A stretch of 64,000 nt of DNA, taken from assembly GCA_964429805.1 (NCBI GenBank), contig CAYSDH010000005.1:41036-105035 (forward strand). Reading direction: 5' to 3'. Both the position numbers and the translations under genes were made by a program. This DNA is from CAYSDH01 sp964429805. GTDB taxonomy: Bacteria; Bacteroidota; Bacteroidia; Flavobacteriales_D; JABDKJ01. Below, piece by piece: positions 35,391 to 45,200 of the stretch (positions are counted from its first letter, which is position 1; each line of letters opens with the position of its first letter). A model generated the notes under the pieces. It did no database searches. It was given only the letters and a program-made list of their open reading frames with translations, and was not told the origin of the DNA.

Positions 35391-36869
35391 ATGCGAAAGA
35401 CCACTTTCATACTTACTCTATTTAGCCTCAACCTGCTCTGCCTTAACTCGTTAGCCCAGACTAATGATGACTGTGCTGGGGCCATACCACTAGAAGTAGG
35501 TACGGTTGACAGTACTGCGGTCATCTATTCTTCAAATCAGATGGCCACAGACTCTGGATTAGATCACCCTTGCGCGTATTATCAGGGCGCTGATGTATGG
35601 TTTAGTTTTGTAGCGCCTGCCCAAGGTGAGGTGCTCATTACCATGCAGTCAAACGGAGGAATGGAGGACAGCGGCATGGCACTCTACGAAAACTCTTGCG
35701 ACAGCCTATCACTTTTACTTTGTGATGATGACGGTGGCACTGGAGCATTGTCTGAGATTGAAGCCAATCAGCTCATACCTGGTAACACTTATAAGATAGC
35801 CGTATGGTCTTATGGCAATGTAAATCCTGGTGCATTTGGCATTAGCGTAAACACACCCGCGCAATGTCCAAGCCCAAGTCCAAATAGCTTTTTCGCCTTT
35901 GACATAAGTGCAAATTCGGCCACCATTATGTGGGAGCCTCTTGCCTCTCAAGGCACCTACACCATAGTATATGGCCAGTCAGGATTTAATTTCGCCAATG
36001 GTTCTGAGTTCTCTGGACAAATGAGCAACCAAAGCATCGCTACACTAGAAGACCTGTTACCAAACACAGACTACGAATACTACTGGCATGCCAGCTGCGC
36101 CAATAATTACAGCAGTGAAACAGTAGGACCCATGACGTTTAGCACCGACTCTCAGCCGCCTCTCAATGATGAGTTGTGCGCGGCAGAATTCCTAGAAATC
36201 AATGCACAGCCAATCATTGGCAACAACAGCGGAGCGACTTCTGCATCTTATGAGGCTAGTGGATCGTGCTGGGCAGGTATAGGAGCTTCACAAAATGAAT
36301 CGTTGTGGTATCGTTTTGTAGCACCAAGTTCGGGTATCGTCATAGTGAGCACAGACTTTCTCGGAATGGAACTTCATGACACTCAACTGGCCATTTATGA
36401 ACTGCCAAATAACGATTGTACAGATTACCAAGACTTAGTTGAGCTAGTGTGTGATACAGATGGAGGCAATGCCGATCCGTTTGGATACAGCGCAGAAGTG
36501 ATGGCCGAAGGCCTGACAGAAGGGCAAACCTATTATGTGCAAGTTGACGGATACTTTAATCAAGACGGTGAGTTCATGATTCAATTGATGGATGAGCCTG
36601 CGACAAGTACACTTGAAGAAACTGTGTATGAATACTTCATTTTGTTTCCAAATCCGACAAGAGACGCGGTAAAAGTGAATGTAAAGCAATCTGGAAATGG
36701 GCCACGAACAATAAGCATTGTCGATGTTAGTGGAAAAGTAATTAGGGAAGAGCAGGTGACTGGCAAATCTACTGTAGAACTTGATTTAACAGGCATTTCG
36801 AATGGTGTGTACACAGTCAGAGTACGTGGCGAACACAGTATTTCTTCACAAGGGCTAATCATCCAGTAA
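35391..36869 (+). CDS. T9SS type A cargo protein with two PPC-like domains and FN3
   Basis: The start is the ATG giving MRKTTFILTLFSLNLLCLNSLAQ, a signal peptide; the longer frame begins at a GTG that adds nothing. The 492 residues contain a pre-peptidase C-terminal-like beta domain (about 24-150, NDDCAGAIPL), a fibronectin type III domain (about 155-255), a second PPC-like domain (about 265-400, NDELCAAEFL) and a T9SS type A sorting domain (about 415-492: YFILFPNP, SGKVI, NGVYTVRV). There is no enzymatic domain, so adhesion or binding is likely. TACATTGT at 35370 resembles a -7 box, giving a nearly leaderless mRNA. Confidence 0.82.
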   Translation: MRKTTFILTLFSLNLLCLNSLAQTNDDCAGAIPLEVGTVDSTAVIYSSNQMATDSGLDHPCAYYQGADVWFSFVAPAQGEVLITMQSNGGMEDSGMALYENSCDSLSLLLCDDDGGTGALSEIEANQLIPGNTYKIAVWSYGNVNPGAFGISVNTPAQCPSPSPNSFFAFDISANSATIMWEPLASQGTYTIVYGQSGFNFANGSEFSGQMSNQSIATLEDLLPNTDYEYYWHASCANNYSSETVGPMTFSTDSQPPLNDELCAAEFLEINAQPIIGNNSGATSASYEASGSCWAGIGASQNESLWYRFVAPSSGIVIVSTDFLGMELHDTQLAIYELPNNDCTDYQDLVELVCDTDGGNADPFGYSAEVMAEGLTEGQTYYVQVDGYFNQDGEFMIQLMDEPATSTLEETVYEYFILFPNPTRDAVKVNVKQSGNGPRTISIVDVSGKVIREEQVTGKSTVELDLTGISNGVYTVRVRGEHSISSQGLIIQ

Positions 36870-36924
36870 ATTCTGCTTGCAAGACGCAAATTGAAGTGTA
36901 ACTTCGAAGCCTAATTTAACTCTT

Positions 36925-37326
36925 ATGTCATACTCTATCAGCGGTAAAATCAAAGTAATCCAAGACCTTCAGCAGATTTCAGACACCTTCAAAAAGAGGG
37001 AATTTGTGATCATTGATGAAAGCAGTCAGTATCCGCAGTTTATCAACTTCCAAACAGTCCAAGATAAAACGGCCATGCTTGATGGTCTTAACGCTGGTGA
37101 TGAGATAGAGGTAAACTTTAACCTTAGAGGTAGAGAGTGGACATCGCCTCAAAACGAGGTGAAGTATTTCAATAGTCTTGATGCATGGAAAATTTCTCGT
37201 GTAGACAATGTACGTCCTGCAGCGCAGGCGGCACCTCAAGGCATGGCTAACACGGCTGCTCCGGCAGCTACTTCAGCCGCTCCGACTCCACCACTTCCAG
37301 AAACTGAAGACGACCTACCGTTCTAA
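36925..37326 (+). CDS. DUF3127 domain protein with SSB-like acidic C-terminal tip
   Basis: The 133-residue protein has a compact N-terminal DUF3127 domain (about 1-90, SYSISGKIKVIQDLQQIS through KISRVDNV), likely beta-rich and OB-like. An Ala/Pro/Thr-rich linker (95-125) ends in EDDLPF, the shape of a single-stranded-DNA-binding protein tail (acidic residues, Pro, terminal Phe). DNA-related function is an inference from this tail; the family itself has no assigned role. It is convergent with the permease gene, one base between stops. Confidence 0.82.
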   Translation: MSYSISGKIKVIQDLQQISDTFKKREFVIIDESSQYPQFINFQTVQDKTAMLDGLNAGDEIEVNFNLRGREWTSPQNEVKYFNSLDAWKISRVDNVRPAAQAAPQGMANTAAPAATSAAPTPPLPETEDDLPF

Positions 37327-37327
37327 T

Positions 37328-38377
37328 TTAGGTGGACTTTACGTCCATTGCATCTCTTAGACCATTGCCCAAGAGCATAAATGCCATTACTAATGTAATG
37401 ATGCACAGGCCGGGTAATATGGCGAGGTACGCCAAATCGGTAGTGATATATGGGTAGTGATTTTTAATCATCATGCCCCAAGATGCCATGGGTATCTGCG
37501 TGCCAATACCCAAGAAACTAAGGCCCGCCTCGATGAGAATGGCCGAGGCGAAATTGGCGGCAGAAATGACAATGACTGGCGCCATGATGTTAGGCAGAAT
37601 ATGCTTGAAGATTAGTCGGCTATCAGAAAATCCTAAGGCGCGGCCAGCCTCAACAAAGTCGCGTTCTTTCATTCCCATGACTTGACCACGCACCACACGT
37701 GCTACCTCTACCCACATAGTAAGTCCTACGGCTATAAAGACTTGGACAAAACCTTTACCCATAACCAGTGTGATGGCAATGACCATCAACAGAGTAGGAA
37801 TAGACCAAATCACGTTTATAAACCACATGATTAAATTGTCTATCCACTTTCCGTAAAATCCTGCAATGGCGCCTAGACTGATGCCTATGAGCAATGAGAT
37901 TAAGACTGAAATAAAACCAACCGATAGGGAAATAATGGTTCCTGCCATGAGCCTGCTCAGCATGTCTCGACCAAAACCATCAGTGCCGAGGTAAAATGTT
38001 TTGGTGGTCTTCTGTGTTTCAAATTGAACGCCCGAGACTTCTGTAACTGATGAACCTTGAAAGAAAAGCTGAACCTTCTCTCCTACTACATGTGTGCTGT
38101 CAAATGCAAACTCATCATAGTCTGGGCTTAGTCCTCCAAAGAAAAGCCCTTGTCCAATAAAATCACTGTTGGCACATGGCACGCGATCTACTTTAATCAC
38201 TTGAACCTGAGTACCCGGTTTCAAAGCCAGTTGCTGGTCGTTCGCATTTTTAGTGGCGTCTGGCCTGAGGTACGCTCCAGATATGGAGATGAATGCCGCC
38301 AGGGCAATGACAGACAATCCGAACACTGCTCGCTTATCAGAAATTAACTTTTGCCATATGCTAAGTGGTTTACTCAT
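37328..38377 (-). CDS. OppC/DppC-type ABC transporter permease
   Basis: The 349-residue inner-membrane permease has one N-terminal helix, then an unusually long periplasmic loop (about 42-135), then five helices. The cytoplasmic EAA loop is present as EAGRALGFSDSRLIFKHI, the docking site for the ATPase subunit. The family usually imports peptides or nickel. Here no partner permease, binding protein or ATPase is adjacent, so the substrate is open. Its start overlaps the glycosyltransferase stop (ATGA). Confidence 0.85.
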   Translation of the reverse strand: MSKPLSIWQKLISDKRAVFGLSVIALAAFISISGAYLRPDATKNANDQQLALKPGTQVQVIKVDRVPCANSDFIGQGLFFGGLSPDYDEFAFDSTHVVGEKVQLFFQGSSVTEVSGVQFETQKTTKTFYLGTDGFGRDMLSRLMAGTIISLSVGFISVLISLLIGISLGAIAGFYGKWIDNLIMWFINVIWSIPTLLMVIAITLVMGKGFVQVFIAVGLTMWVEVARVVRGQVMGMKERDFVEAGRALGFSDSRLIFKHILPNIMAPVIVISAANFASAILIEAGLSFLGIGTQIPMASWGMMIKNHYPYITTDLAYLAILPGLCIITLVMAFMLLGNGLRDAMDVKST

Positions 38378-39474
38378 TGGTCATGTTGACGTCCTTTCCA
38401 AGCGAATGAACTAAATCTAGATGAGAATACGACCAACGGAATGTAAAGCGGATAGATGAGTGAAGCGATTGGAAAAAACCATAACTCTTCTCTTCTCTTA
38501 AAGTAGCCAAGCACATTCCATAGTAACAGAAGGTCTAGGAAGATTTTCAGGCCAAATATTGGCACTAATATAAAACCTAGGTTTTGCATTAATGCTGGCA
38601 CTATAGACAACAAAAGAACAGTATTAAAGAGAAACACAACCCAAGAGACCAGCAGCGTATCACGGTCGGTGTATGAGGCTGATTTGGCAGTCCATCTGAC
38701 CCGTTGTGACCAGAACTGATTAAAAGAACGTGGCATATCCACATGCACTCCGCACCGCGGATCTATCGTATATGAGATTCCCTTTGATTGGCTTTTGGCA
38801 TAATGGAGCAAGAACATATCATCACCACTTGCGATGTCACTGGCTGTATCTGACAGCAGGAATTTGTTGAATATCAAATTAGCGCCACTGGCCATGACAG
38901 GCTTCATGTGCGCTGCCGAGCCGAATGTAGTACCGAGGAGTGCGAAGTAATCAAGGTTGGCAAATCGCGATACGAATCCTTTTGGCTTAGACGGAATTAC
39001 TGGAAGAATCACCATGTCAGCCACCATGGAAGCCGCTTGATGATAGACCGCGTTTAACCAGTCTGGTCTGAGTCGCACATCGGCATCTATGCTTAAGAGG
39101 GTCACAAAACTGCTGTTCTTGGCTCCGCTTGCGATGGCTGCCTTCTTCCCTTCTCCAATACTATCAATGACTTTATAAGTTATCTCTGTTTTCCAGTTCT
39201 CAAGGTTCTGCAGACTATCATCTGTGCTGTGGTCGTTGATAAAAATGAGCTCGAGGTGCTCAGGAATGTTCTCACTCGCCTCAAAGTCTTGGAGTAATCT
39301 AGGTAGATTCAATTCTTCATTGCGAAAAGGAATAAGGACCGTGAGCCCTTGAAAATCTGACTGAGGAGTAAGCGCTTGCGTTTTTTTCGTCACCGCTATG
39401 TTCCACCCTCTCACTGTGGACAAAATCAGATATGCGTATGATGCGCACAGAATATAGAACACTAGTGTCAGCAC
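38374..39474 (-). CDS. GT2 family processive-type glycosyltransferase
   Basis: The 366-residue membrane protein has a short N-terminal helix (1-20), a GT-A catalytic domain with PFRNEELNL (49-57), DHSTDD, DAD (130-132), GDD (217-219) and QRVRW (257-261, the QxxRW motif), then three or four C-terminal helices. This is the pattern of membrane-bound cellulose-synthase-like or ceramide-glucosyltransferase-like enzymes. It starts at GTG, the only available start before the conserved part. It would transfer sugar at the inner-membrane cytosolic face; the acceptor is unknown. Confidence 0.87.
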   Translation of the reverse strand: MLTLVFYILCASYAYLILSTVRGWNIAVTKKTQALTPQSDFQGLTVLIPFRNEELNLPRLLQDFEASENIPEHLELIFINDHSTDDSLQNLENWKTEITYKVIDSIGEGKKAAIASGAKNSSFVTLLSIDADVRLRPDWLNAVYHQAASMVADMVILPVIPSKPKGFVSRFANLDYFALLGTTFGSAAHMKPVMASGANLIFNKFLLSDTASDIASGDDMFLLHYAKSQSKGISYTIDPRCGVHVDMPRSFNQFWSQRVRWTAKSASYTDRDTLLVSWVVFLFNTVLLLSIVPALMQNLGFILVPIFGLKIFLDLLLLWNVLGYFKRREELWFFPIASLIYPLYIPLVVFSSRFSSFAWKGRQHDQ

Positions 39475-39536
39475 AGAATCAAAGCTAAATGTTCATGATA
39501 CACCGTGGAGTACAGAAACGTATTAATTTCAATGTC

Positions 39537-39544
39537 TACATTTG
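39537..39544 (+). promoter_or_regulatory. Candidate -7 box for ruvC
   Basis: TACATTTG, an exact TAnnTTTG match ending six bases before the ruvC ATG. Transcription would start at or next to the start codon, giving a leaderless mRNA. No clear -33 box is seen. Confidence 0.33.
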
Positions 39545-39550
39545 AAAACA

Positions 39551-40120
39551 ATGAAGGGCACTTCTGTACAGACGAGTAAGATTATACTAGGTATCGACCC
39601 AGGTACGGTGGTGATGGGATATGGCATAATCGAAGTGACTGGACAAAAAATCAAGATGATTGCCATGGGCAGTATTAAGCTGTCTAAATATGATGACCAA
39701 GCAGTGAGGCTGCGTCAAATATTTGAGCGTGTCACAGGCATTATTGAAGAGTATATGCCTGATGAGTTGGCCATTGAAGCGCCATTCTTTGGCAAGAATG
39801 TGCAAAGTATGTTAAAGCTAGGTCGGGCTCAAGGTGTGGCTATTGCTGCGAGTATAAGTAAGGACATGCCTTATGTAGAGTACGCCCCTCGTAGAATTAA
39901 ACAGGCGATAACCGGCAATGGTGCTGCGGCCAAAGAGCAAGTAGCGGGTATGCTTAAGAGCATTTTATCTCTCAAGGAGATACCGTCTGACATGGATGCG
40001 TCTGATGGATTGGCTGCGGCAGTGTGCCATCACTACAATTCTCGATTTACTGGTGGAGGTAAGAAATACTCGACTTGGTCCTCTTTTGTAAATCAGAATC
40101 CCAGCCGAACAAAGTCTTAA
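39551..40120 (+). CDS. ruvC: Holliday junction resolvase RuvC
   Basis: RuvC cuts Holliday junctions with RuvAB in recombination repair. The ATG start gives 189 residues; an in-frame TTG nine bases upstream lies inside the -7 box and is unlikely. The catalytic acids are in place: Asp16 in GIDPGT, Glu76 in AIEAPFFGKN, and Asp149/Asp152 in MDASDGLAAA. ruvA and ruvB are not nearby. The stop overlaps the convergent HIT gene stop by four bases. Confidence 0.95.
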   Translation: MKGTSVQTSKIILGIDPGTVVMGYGIIEVTGQKIKMIAMGSIKLSKYDDQAVRLRQIFERVTGIIEEYMPDELAIEAPFFGKNVQSMLKLGRAQGVAIAASISKDMPYVEYAPRRIKQAITGNGAAAKEQVAGMLKSILSLKEIPSDMDASDGLAAAVCHHYNSRFTGGGKKYSTWSSFVNQNPSRTKS

Positions 40121-40506
40121 GCCGTTCTAATTTTTTCAGCGATTTCTGCCAACTCCTCTTGTGTGAATTGAAGTTTTGGGCGTGCGAAGTTCATGTCTTG
40201 CACGGTGTGCATAGGAATGAGGTGTACGTGAGCATGAGGCACTTCTAGTCCAATGACAGAAACGCCAATGCGCTCGCAAGGAATGGCTTTTTCTATCTGC
40301 TTGGCCACCTTTTTAGAAAAGACATGCAAGGATGCCAGGGTCTCATCATCTAGGTCAAAAATGTAATCTACCTCTGTTTTAGGAATGACAAGTGTGTGAC
40401 CCTTGGCTAATGGAGCGATATCAAGGAAGGCCACAAAAGAGTCATTCTCATCAATCTTATGACAAGGAATCTCACCTGAAATAATTTTAGAAAAAATGCT
40501 TGGCAT
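40117..40506 (-). CDS. HIT family (Hint-like) protein
   Basis: The 129-residue protein is a histidine-triad nucleotide hydrolase/transferase. The triad reads HAHVHLIP near the C-terminus, with the usual IFSKIISGEIPCHKI N-terminus and the APLAKGHTLVIPK strand. The family hydrolyses AMP-linked substrates. Its start overlaps the greA stop by one base (TAATG). Confidence 0.92.
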   Translation of the reverse strand: MPSIFSKIISGEIPCHKIDENDSFVAFLDIAPLAKGHTLVIPKTEVDYIFDLDDETLASLHVFSKKVAKQIEKAIPCERIGVSVIGLEVPHAHVHLIPMHTVQDMNFARPKLQFTQEELAEIAEKIRTA

Positions 40507-40979
40507 TATCTAGAGATATCGACTACCTCAAACTGGACTGTGCCTCCGGGAGTTTCAACTTCGGCCATCTCTCCTACTGCTTTTCCAAGCAGTCCTTTAC
40601 CCATTGGAGATTCTACTGAGATTTTCTTTTTGGCCAAGTCTGCTTCGCGATCGGCTACAAGAGTATACTTCATCTCCATGTTGTTACGGGTATTCTTAAT
40701 AGTCACCGTAGACAGGATGAAAGCCTTTGAGTTGTCAAGCTTGCTTTCGTCAATCACTCGTGCGTTGGCCAGCACACCTTTGAGCTTAGAGATTTTCATC
40801 TCCAACATTCCCTGAGCTTCTTTGGCAGCATCATACTCTGCATTTTCTGATAAATCTCCCTTGTCTCTGGCATCGGCTATCTGCTGAGATATCTTAGGAC
40901 GCTGGACAGACTCCATGTCGTGGAGTTCGTCTTTAAGTTTCTTTAATCCTTCTTCTGTGTAATATGCTATATCGCTCAT
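40506..40979 (-). CDS. greA: Transcription elongation factor GreA
   Basis: GreA rescues backtracked RNA polymerase by stimulating transcript cleavage. The 157-residue form starts MSDIAYYTEEGLKKLKDEL; the longer frame reaches back through an AT-rich leader and is rejected. The coiled-coil tip DKGDLSENAEYDAAKE carries the acidic residues that enter the polymerase channel, and the C-terminal FKBP-like domain has SPMGKGLLGK. Length is normal. Confidence 0.95.
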   Translation of the reverse strand: MSDIAYYTEEGLKKLKDELHDMESVQRPKISQQIADARDKGDLSENAEYDAAKEAQGMLEMKISKLKGVLANARVIDESKLDNSKAFILSTVTIKNTRNNMEMKYTLVADREADLAKKKISVESPMGKGLLGKAVGEMAEVETPGGTVQFEVVDISR

Positions 40980-41001
40980 TGTCAGTGATTTGGTATAGAG
41001 T

Positions 41002-41035
41002 AAAAACGAGAAAACCCCAAACTGGGATTTTCTCG
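41002..41035 (-). terminator. Strong rho-independent terminator closing the TonB/PorV-like cluster
   Basis: On the minus strand, CGAGAAAATCCC pairs with GGGGTTTTCTCG (one mismatch) around a 5-base loop, followed by TTTTT. It lies 64 bases after the PorV/PorQ-like stop and separates that cluster from greA. Confidence 0.8.
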
Positions 41036-41099
41036 AATTCAAATATAAAAAATTATGTACTGTTCTATCTCCAATTGAAAATGGAGAAGTCTACTTCAA

Positions 41100-42161
41100 T
41101 TAGATGTCGATTCTCACACCTATTGAGTGAACACCGTCAAACGGGTCTGATGCTCTAAATGAGTAGTCAAAACCAAGTGTACCGCCTTCGCTTCCAATTG
41201 GTGTTTGAACTGAAAGTCCAGCAGAAGCTCCTGTGAGGAATGTAGAGTTAGCTGCACTCCCTTCTCCACCTGACTCGAGCTTCTCTTCAATTAGGTATCC
41301 TCCTCTGAGGATTAAGTAATTCTTAAAGCTGTACTCAGCTCCGATACCATACTGGTCTTGCGAGAATGCGTTTGAAGTGAATGACCCCATTCCTGTTAGG
41401 ATGTGGTTCTCATTTAAATGAAAGTCATACGCGAGACCAATTTGAATCAATGAAGGCAACTCATAAAATGCGCTTCGCGCCTCAACTGTTGCTTCAAAGT
41501 CAATTCCTGAAGAACTAGTAAACGGAGACTGTACAGAAAAACCATCACCACTGTATGCAATCGGTGGTCCAACGTTTCTAAGCGCGATACCAAACTTCAC
41601 GTGATCTTTCTCACCAGTGACATAACGTATACCCGCATCAAAAACGACACCTGAGGCCTTTGCGTTAAACAATGACTCAGAAAGCAGTTTGACACCTAGT
41701 CCACCATAAATACTGTTAGAGAACTCCTTTGCATAAGAGAGACCCAGATTTAAGTTATTGACCGTAAAAAAGGAACCATCTCCATCAGGTAAGTCTACTG
41801 TAGAGGTGCGCAAATCACCAAAGTCAACAGACACTACATGAATACCAAGTACACCAGACTCTCCTACTCGTTGAGATAGCCCAAGAGCATTGATGCTGAT
41901 GTCAGATCCTTTCATCCAGTTGGTATTAGTAAACATTACTTCTGTCTTTCTCGTGAAAGCCAATCCAGCAATATTCATAAAGGAACCTTCTATACCTACC
42001 ACATTGGCAATGTTAGAGTTGGCCAAAGCCGAACTTCTTGCCCATGGGTTGATTAGCAACTGAGTTCCTCCAGCGGAACCGATTCTGTCTTCATTTCCTG
42101 CTGTCACATTCAGCGTACAGAGGACAAAAGCCGCCATCAGAAGTGGAATAATTTTTTTCAT
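41100..42161 (-). CDS. PorV/PorQ family outer membrane protein
   Basis: The start is the ATG giving MKKIIPLLMAAFVLCTLNVTAG, a signal peptide; the longer frame extends into the upstream gene end. The 353-residue mature part begins SAGGTQLLINPWARSSALANSN, the usual PorV/PorQ family entry, and is a predicted FadL-like beta-barrel ending in a hydrophobic RIDI. PorV carries sorted T9SS cargo to the sortase complex, while paralogues may serve single substrates. It lies 43 bases behind the giant secreted protein gene, which suggests a dedicated partner. Confidence 0.85.
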   Translation of the reverse strand: MKKIIPLLMAAFVLCTLNVTAGNEDRIGSAGGTQLLINPWARSSALANSNIANVVGIEGSFMNIAGLAFTRKTEVMFTNTNWMKGSDISINALGLSQRVGESGVLGIHVVSVDFGDLRTSTVDLPDGDGSFFTVNNLNLGLSYAKEFSNSIYGGLGVKLLSESLFNAKASGVVFDAGIRYVTGEKDHVKFGIALRNVGPPIAYSGDGFSVQSPFTSSSGIDFEATVEARSAFYELPSLIQIGLAYDFHLNENHILTGMGSFTSNAFSQDQYGIGAEYSFKNYLILRGGYLIEEKLESGGEGSAANSTFLTGASAGLSVQTPIGSEGGTLGFDYSFRASDPFDGVHSIGVRIDI

Positions 42162-42204
42162 AGTATTCTCTAATTCAAGGTTATTCAGTTGTTTTTCTGG
42201 TCTC

Positions 42205-45200
42205 TTAGAAGTTGTCGAGGTCAATTGGTCTGAGTGCTCCAAACCATTTGATTACTTTCTCTGTAACTCCAGGTATTTCAATGTGGAAGATGTATACACC
42301 TCCAGAGATTGGCACGTTACGCTCATTCTTGAGGTCCCATACATACTCTGTAGACTCGTCATCTTTCACAATGTTTCTAATCAATGTTCCTGAAGTATTG
42401 TAGATCTTGATGTTCGCTCTGTATGGCAGGTTGACCACCTTCACGATGTTACTTAGTCTACTGTTCTCATAATCTGAACCTCCGTAGTACGGATTAGGTA
42501 CCACATTAGCCGGACACTCCTCAAGTGCACTTGCAAGTGCTGACGTACTTCCTAAGTCTGCTCCTAGTCCTACAGTTGAGAAAGAGTAAGTAGGGAACCA
42601 GTCATTAATAGATTGGTCTATAGCTGGTCCATCAGCAAGTGGGAACATGGCAGGGTCAAACTCTTCTGGATCAACTACTCCACTCGCTTCATCCCAGAAA
42701 AAGTAATCGAAGTTTTCTAGACTTGGTATTGACGCATCTTGATACGGATACAAGTCTTGAAGACCAGCAACAGTTGCCATACGTGCATAAGGCTTAGCCA
42801 CACGGATTTTCACTTTTGTTTCTGTTGGAATCAATCCATCTTCAACACTCTTAAACGCGAACTCTGGATCTTCAGATCTTAGAATAGGCAAGACAATCCA
42901 CGTACAAGACCTGAACACTCTTTTTCTCTCTGTTGCTCCTTCTCTCAAGTTGTGGTACATGTAGTTTGCTCCATCATAATGAGTCATACGCTCATCTCTT
43001 GTGTCTTGACGTCTGAAGTTTCTGAATGTGTATACATAGTGCATTCCACCCATTCTTATATTATTTGGGTTGAAGAATGCTCCTCCACCAAACTCGTTTG
43101 TCAATTGAGCTGATGGGTTAAAGATCATATCACGACCATTCTCATCGGCTAACCAGCTGTCCTCACCAAAGGCCATTGCCAGACGCTCACCTGTCTCTAC
43201 ATCAATAGAGTAACCAGGGAACCATCCCATTCCAAAGCTGAGTCCGACTAGTTCAGAATCATCTAAGTCATCTGGATCAACACCGGGGAAAGCAGAAATT
43301 TTGAATCGCTCAATCTCTCCGTTACTCATGTCTTCTACATCTTCTGCAGTAAACACTTGCTGACCAAAGTATGTACACTCATCATAGTCACCACCGTCAA
43401 GCTGATTCTTACCGTTTTTGTCTACAGAAAGAGCTATTCTAGGGAATAGTTTTTCAGCTTGTCCTTGCGCTTGATTTGGAGAGTTCTGCATTTCAAGAAC
43501 AGGTACTCTTGTCCAGTGCTCTTTTTCATCATTCATGACGATATCAACACTGTTCAAATCAGTTAATCTTGTCGATGAGGCTCCTTGCCAGTTGTCTTCA
43601 GCTGGAGCAGGACCTGACCAACCTTGTGAAGCCACATGCCATGGTGCAGCTGCACCACCTAGCACTCCTTCAAATACTTGGTCATCATCTCTATTCGAAT
43701 AATCGAAGTAGTAACACTCATCTGCAAATGGATCACCGTCTACACATGGATTTGGATCATCATCTGAAATATTTGTTCCAGAACGAATCCAGTTTTGCTC
43801 CGTTGGTCCATCAATATCGTTCACACCAACTAACCAGTCTTGGAAGGCAGGATCTGCGTATTCTACTTCAGAACCGATAATGTCTGGTCGTGGAGTAATA
43901 GGGTTAGACTCGTTGTAGTTGTACTGAGCAACCTCTATAGAGATACCGTAGTCCAAGATTAGGTCTTGACCAGAGATAGCATTCTTCAACACTTGCTCTC
44001 CACCATCTGCAATAGAGGCGATAGACCACATTGTATCATTTGGATACTTCTCGTCAATAAGGTACCAGCTCACTTGATCTGGGTCAGTGATTTCCCACTC
44101 ATCAATAGCCGCGTCAACGTCACCATCAGCATAGAAGAACAGTTTAAAGTCTGCATCTACAACTTTCAATGGGTTGATGACTTTTACTGAAATCGGTCCT
44201 GAACCTCTTTCATACGTTAGCTCATTGGCCATGTTGTATGGAGAGTTAAGAATCTCATCAATCGTTTCTTGAGAAAGCTCTACGAAGTTTCCTCCATTTC
44301 CTTCACCCTCTATACGTGTTATCTGAACCTCGTCTCCGTACACAGAGTTTACTTGAGTTCCACCGTTTTCAAAGACTGGCTTATGAGGCACGGCTCCTTT
44401 CGCAGCAATACCTCCAGTAGCTGACTTTCGAGACTCTAGGTATGGTAGTGGCTGACCACATGCATCTCCAATCAATAATCCGTTCCATGGAGACCACTCG
44501 TTGTACGCATAAGCTACAACCATGAAGAAGTATTGCTTGTGGTTTACCAACTCCCCTGCGCCAGTAGAGAACAAATCTTGAGTTACTCTAAATGAATGCT
44601 GAATTCCTTGGTCTGCTCCATTCACTCTTTCGACTGCCACTTTTTGACCTAGCTCAGGGTCATCTTCATAATTAATTAGCTGAGCGACACCATCTTGAAT
44701 GTCACACTGGAACTGAAGTCTAGCTAAGTCAGGGTTGTCCAGTTCAGAAGAAGACACAAGTGAATTCTTCAACTGGTACACTTTGTACCCTTGGAACTCG
44801 TAAAACTTATCTTCAAACTCTAACTCGTTACCCTCACAGTCTGTTCCTGGAATAAGTGGATCAAATGCAAATTCTTCAGGCTGTCCAAATCCATACTCCT
44901 CATTGAAGTTGTTAGAAGCTGGATTCTCATTGCTGATAATGAGGATAATCTCTTGGTCAAGCTCAACAACATCAACGTCTGGTGCATCTGGTCCACTGAG
45001 GATACGGAAGCAGTTGTCAAATAATGACTGTGCTTTATCATCAGCAATACGAAGTGCATTGAGTGTTTGGTCTACACCACCGAATGGTCTTGCCCACACA
45101 GCTCCTACTGTGATATTATTAAATTCTCCTGGCTCAAGGATGAACTTTCCAGCAGACTGAATAAATCGTCTATCACCAGCTTGGTTTCCTTCACCTGGCT

